From Cyclobacteriaceae bacterium (GTDB lineage: Bacteria > Bacteroidota > Bacteroidia > Cytophagales > Cyclobacteriaceae), in contig WGED01000691.1 of NCBI GenBank assembly GCA_015492915.1, forward strand, positions 1 to 6,991: 6,991 bases of DNA, given 5' to 3'. Made by a program: the position numbers and the translations under genes. Position 1 is the first letter of the stretch; each line of letters starts with the position of its first letter. Positions 4,418-6,991 of the stretch are shown here, one piece after another. Under the pieces are notes generated by a model that had not been told where the DNA came from, did no database searches, and worked only from the letters and a program-made list of their open reading frames with translations.

Positions 4418-6409
4418 TCAGAGTTCATGGACCTCATCGTCCAATGACCATTTAATTTTAACATTTGAATTTTTGGGTGAAACTCTTACATATCCCTGCA
4501 TCTCCTGGTGCAATGCTGAGCAGAAGTCGGTGCAATAGAATGGGTACACGCCCTCTGCCTGGGGCTCCCAAACGAGCGTTTCGGTCTGTCCTGGCATTAC
4601 GAGTATCTCGGAAGTGCGCGCACCCATAACAGCCAGACCGTGAGGCACATCCCAATCCTGCTCCAGGTTGGTGACGTGGAAATAAACCTTATCCCCTACC
4701 TTGATCCCTTCTATATTGTCAGGCGCAAAGTGGCTTCGGATCATGGTCATATATATATGCACCTCGTTGCCATTGCGCTCTATACGCGTCTCATTTTCAT
4801 TGAGGGCCTTGTGCGGATGCTCGTTTTCTTCGAGTTTATAGAACTTGACCTGAGAATCCTTGATCACGGAGGCAAGGATCCCCTGCGCATAGTGCGGCTC
4901 GCCCATGGTCGGGAAGTCGAGCAGCAGTTCCATCTTGTCACCCGAGATATCATACAATTGAGCCGAATGTGCCAATTCGGGCCCTGTAGGCAGATACCTG
5001 TCCTTGGTTATTTTGTTCATGGCTATGAGATATTTGCCATTTTCCCATGGCTTCATCGAACCGCCACCCGGTATGCTCAGGTGACCGATAGAGTAGTAAG
5101 CAGGTATTCTGTCAACTACTTCGAAATTGTCGAGGCTCCACTTCACGACTTCAGAAGAAATAAAGAATGATGTATATCCATGACCTCTTCCGTCAAACTC
5201 GGTATGTAAGGGGCCTAAGCCACCTGAAGAAACCGTTCCTGCATGGATAGCATCGAAATTCAATACGGGGATGCCGTCTATCACCTCGTCAAAATTCTCT
5301 GCTTCGATGGCGGCGAGCATTTTTTCAAACGAATGCACCGTAAGATCTGCAGAGAGTTTGCCGCTTCCAACAATAAACTTCCCTGTGGGGTCCACATCTA
5401 CACCATGAGGCGATTTAGGAGTCGGCAGATAATACACAATACCAGGGCATTCGGAGGGGATCAGCACCTTGACGCCTTTCTTTTTCGTCGCAGTCGCTGT
5501 CTGGGTCTTCTCGTCATAGTAATTGTGATAATACTCTGACGGCCACTCATGGAATTTGCCCTGCTTAATGTATTCTTCAGCTTTTTTCCAGTTGACGGCA
5601 GCTATGTAATCCTTGTCGTACTGAGATGCGTTTTTCTCTTTAAGCGTATTGGCCTGTTCCACATTATAGCTTGTAAAAAAAGACCAGCCATGCGATACGC
5701 CTTTACCTGAATGTGTTTTGTCATAATCATATCCCGGTACAAGTATTTGAAAGGCTATGTCCATATTACCGGGCTCTTCTCCGCCGGTGATGAAGGTAAA
5801 AGTGCCTTTGAAGTTCTTTTTATAGCTCTCTTGGTCGAGAGGCACATCCTCTTGCGGTGTAGGCACACTAAACCGCGTGGCGGCAACCAGATACTCCGTG
5901 TTTTGAGTAGGATATGGAGAAGCGTGGCAACCACCGCTATTGGGAATTTGAATGATCTCTGTCGTTTCAAAATACCTGAGGTCTATTCTGGCTATCCTCG
6001 GAGTGTTGTTACCATTGATAAACAGAAACTTACCATCGTGTACACCATTAGTCTGCGACAACTTGGGATGGTGCGCATCATCCCATGGTATGAAGCCATA
6101 AGTTGTCATGAGCATAGGTTTGGTTTCCTCGTTAAACCCATATCCTGTTTCAGCGTCCACACTGAAAACAGGTATGATCTTCAGAAGCCTCCCCGACGGT
6201 AGCCCGTGAACCGTAACCTGTCCGCTAAACCCTCCGGAGAAAAACTCATAATAGGAGTCATATTCCCCGGGAGCCACATATACTTTCTCGGCAGCACTCG
6301 AAGTACCGATAGCACCTGAACCATTACCCCCATTGCCACACCCCGAATAAACGAACAGGGAGGCTATGAGGAGGGTTGAAAAAATCGCAGTAGTAGATCT
6401 CATAATCAT
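4418..6409 (-). CDS. nosZ: Clade II nitrous oxide reductase NosZ, probable lipoprotein
   Basis: NosZ reduces N2O to N2 and water in the periplasm. The protein has 663 residues and two domains. The N-terminal seven-bladed propeller carries the CuZ histidines: H113 and H114 in DDAHHP, H162 in GGCHASP, H240 in SHGWSFF, H335 in SPHGVD, H402 in GLGPLHTEF and H443 in SIGHLS. The C-terminal cupredoxin domain carries the CuA ligands H590 (DVPHG), C626, C630, H634 and M637 in CTDFCSALHQEM. LGPLHT and CTDFCSA are the clade II wording; clade I has Trp where Asp628 stands. The signal peptide is Sec-type with no twin arginine, again clade II. SGC at 22-24, followed by a Gly/Asn-rich linker, suggests lipidation at Cys24, although Tyr at -3 is atypical. 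ATGs at 6409 and 6403 are both possible starts, differing by two residues; the leader is A-rich without a Shine-Dalgarno sequence. The gene follows the cytochrome by 40 bp, and all ligands are intact. Confidence 0.97.
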   Translation of the reverse strand: MIMRSTTAIFSTLLIASLFVYSGCGNGGNGSGAIGTSSAAEKVYVAPGEYDSYYEFFSGGFSGQVTVHGLPSGRLLKIIPVFSVDAETGYGFNEETKPMLMTTYGFIPWDDAHHPKLSQTNGVHDGKFLFINGNNTPRIARIDLRYFETTEIIQIPNSGGCHASPYPTQNTEYLVAATRFSVPTPQEDVPLDQESYKKNFKGTFTFITGGEEPGNMDIAFQILVPGYDYDKTHSGKGVSHGWSFFTSYNVEQANTLKEKNASQYDKDYIAAVNWKKAEEYIKQGKFHEWPSEYYHNYYDEKTQTATATKKKGVKVLIPSECPGIVYYLPTPKSPHGVDVDPTGKFIVGSGKLSADLTVHSFEKMLAAIEAENFDEVIDGIPVLNFDAIHAGTVSSGGLGPLHTEFDGRGHGYTSFFISSEVVKWSLDNFEVVDRIPAYYSIGHLSIPGGGSMKPWENGKYLIAMNKITKDRYLPTGPELAHSAQLYDISGDKMELLLDFPTMGEPHYAQGILASVIKDSQVKFYKLEENEHPHKALNENETRIERNGNEVHIYMTMIRSHFAPDNIEGIKVGDKVYFHVTNLEQDWDVPHGLAVMGARTSEILVMPGQTETLVWEPQAEGVYPFYCTDFCSALHQEMQGYVRVSPKNSNVKIKWSLDDEVHEL

Positions 6410-6449
6410 TTTGTTTTGGTATTAAAATAGATCGGTTAGAATTTTCTGG

Positions 6450-6932
6450 TTATTCTTCAAGCGTTCTGAAATACTCCAGTACCGCCCTGGCATCCTCTTC
6501 CGTCAGACCCTGATTGGCCATCACGGTATTGTATTTCATCAATAACCCTCTCGCAATCGGGTCATTTTTGGCCATCTCTTCCGGATTAAGAATCATGTTC
6601 ATGATCCACTCGGGCGTTCTGCGTTCCAGGATACCATGAGGCGCCGGGCCTATCTTATCATTGTCAGGATTATGGCAAGCTGTACATTTCAGTTTGTATA
6701 TTTCCTCGCCTTTCTTCGCCAATTCAGGGTCAAATTCGCCTAGGGTGATGCTTTTAATGGGACCAAGCCCTTTCTGGTTTTTCCAGTCGGCCACTGCTTC
6801 TTCATAAGTCATTGGCTTTGCTTTTGTCGGTGGCGCAAATTTCCCTTTGGCCTCCTTTTTTCCTGATCCTCCACAAGCCGTCATCAATGCGATGACAACA
6901 ATGCCTGCAAACACAACTATTTTTGATTTCAT
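6450..6932 (-). CDS. Monoheme cytochrome c lipoprotein, likely electron donor to NosZ
   Basis: This 160-residue protein has one heme c site, CTACH (83-87), in the block GEEIYKLKCTACH typical of small class I cytochromes. GPAPHGILERRTPEWI (95-110) follows, and the sixth ligand is probably M138 in NTVMANQGLT, a variant of the usual MPNxGLT; M133 is the alternative. The C-terminal helix, LTEEDARAVLEYFRTLEE, is the standard cytochrome c helix. The N-terminus is a lipoprotein signal with lipobox MTAC and Cys20, then a Gly/Lys linker and about 50 residues before the heme domain, enough to act as a tether. It is the first gene of the cluster, 40 bp before nosZ and with no terminator between, so the two should share a transcript. 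Role as donor to the CuA site is inferred from this linkage. The gene name is left blank because the clade II nosC names apply to other cytochromes. Confidence 0.92.
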   Translation of the reverse strand: MKSKIVVFAGIVVIALMTACGGSGKKEAKGKFAPPTKAKPMTYEEAVADWKNQKGLGPIKSITLGEFDPELAKKGEEIYKLKCTACHNPDNDKIGPAPHGILERRTPEWIMNMILNPEEMAKNDPIARGLLMKYNTVMANQGLTEEDARAVLEYFRTLEE

Positions 6933-6991
6933 ATTTTAAAGATTTATGCTATGAGTTAATTTAATTAAGAGCGAATTTATGGGTCGATATC
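6933..6991. other. Leader of the cytochrome c-nosZ operon (partial)
   Basis: Only 59 bp upstream of the cytochrome ATG are in the window. The stretch is A/T-rich, with AAATCTTTAAAAT directly before the start and no Shine-Dalgarno sequence. I see no TAnnTTTG box and no TTGAT-N4-ATCAA type FNR site in it, so the promoter of the operon and any N-oxide or oxygen control site probably lie beyond the edge. Confidence 0.5.

Noticed and set aside
4640..5170. 176-codon open frame on the plus strand opposite nosZ
   Set aside because: It lies wholly inside the antisense of nosZ, has no recognisable domain or leader, and nosZ with all its ligands explains the stretch.
5711..6202. 163-codon plus-strand frame opposite the 5' part of nosZ
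   Set aside because: Antisense shadow of the propeller domain; the translation is rich in Arg, Cys and Ser with no family signal.
6933..6991. TTAATTAAATTAA A/T stretch considered as promoter or FNR site of the operon
   Set aside because: It matches neither TAnnTTTG nor TTGAT-N4-ATCAA, and the window ends before enough upstream sequence is available.
1..6991. Search for tRNA, rRNA, CRISPR arrays, insertion sequences and attachment sites
   Set aside because: No tRNA-like cloverleaf, spaced direct repeats, transposase motifs or long terminal inverted repeats were seen; coding is near-continuous on the minus strand.

Overview
The window is a nitrous oxide reductase (nos) gene cluster of the clade II (atypical) kind, very probably from a member of the Bacteroidota. 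The evidence for Bacteroidota is the gene set and order, the wording of the NosZ, NosL and NosD motifs, the A/T-rich translation leaders without Shine-Dalgarno sequences, and a TAnnTTTG promoter -7 box (TACCTTTG). All eight genes lie on the minus strand, so the reading order is from right to left.

Layout in transcription order: a monoheme cytochrome c lipoprotein (6450-6932); nosZ, the N2O reductase (4418-6409); a strong intrinsic terminator (stem 4343-4368) followed at once by a candidate promoter (4316-4323); then a tightly packed run of nosB-like membrane protein (3700-4281), nosL (3257-3703), nosD (2005-3249), nosF (1308-2012) and nosY (533-1315), with overlaps or gaps of only a few bases. 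A 250-bp gap (283-532) follows, holding an AT-rich palindrome, a weak terminator candidate and a CRP-like inverted repeat. Last comes a small cupin gene (1-282) whose 3' end lies outside the window.

How the parts fit together: NosZ reduces N2O to N2 with its CuZ and CuA centres, and all expected copper ligands can be found. The cytochrome c is the likely direct or near-direct electron donor to CuA. NosL is a copper-binding lipoprotein that supplies Cu(I). NosD is a periplasmic beta-helix protein which, with the NosF/NosY ABC transporter, serves CuZ assembly. The nosB-like protein has four membrane segments, is typical of clade II clusters, and has no established biochemical role. No nosR, nosX, nosG, nosH or nosC gene is visible, so the quinol-to-cytochrome route must be encoded elsewhere.

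This is a recognisable, intact system rather than a new one. The points most worth following are the nosZ/maturation transcript split, the apparent lipid anchoring of the cytochrome, NosL and possibly NosZ itself, and the His/Met-bearing periplasmic loops of the nosB-like protein. There are no RNA genes, CRISPR arrays, insertion sequences or integration signs in the window, and no non-coding stretch exceeds 300 bases.
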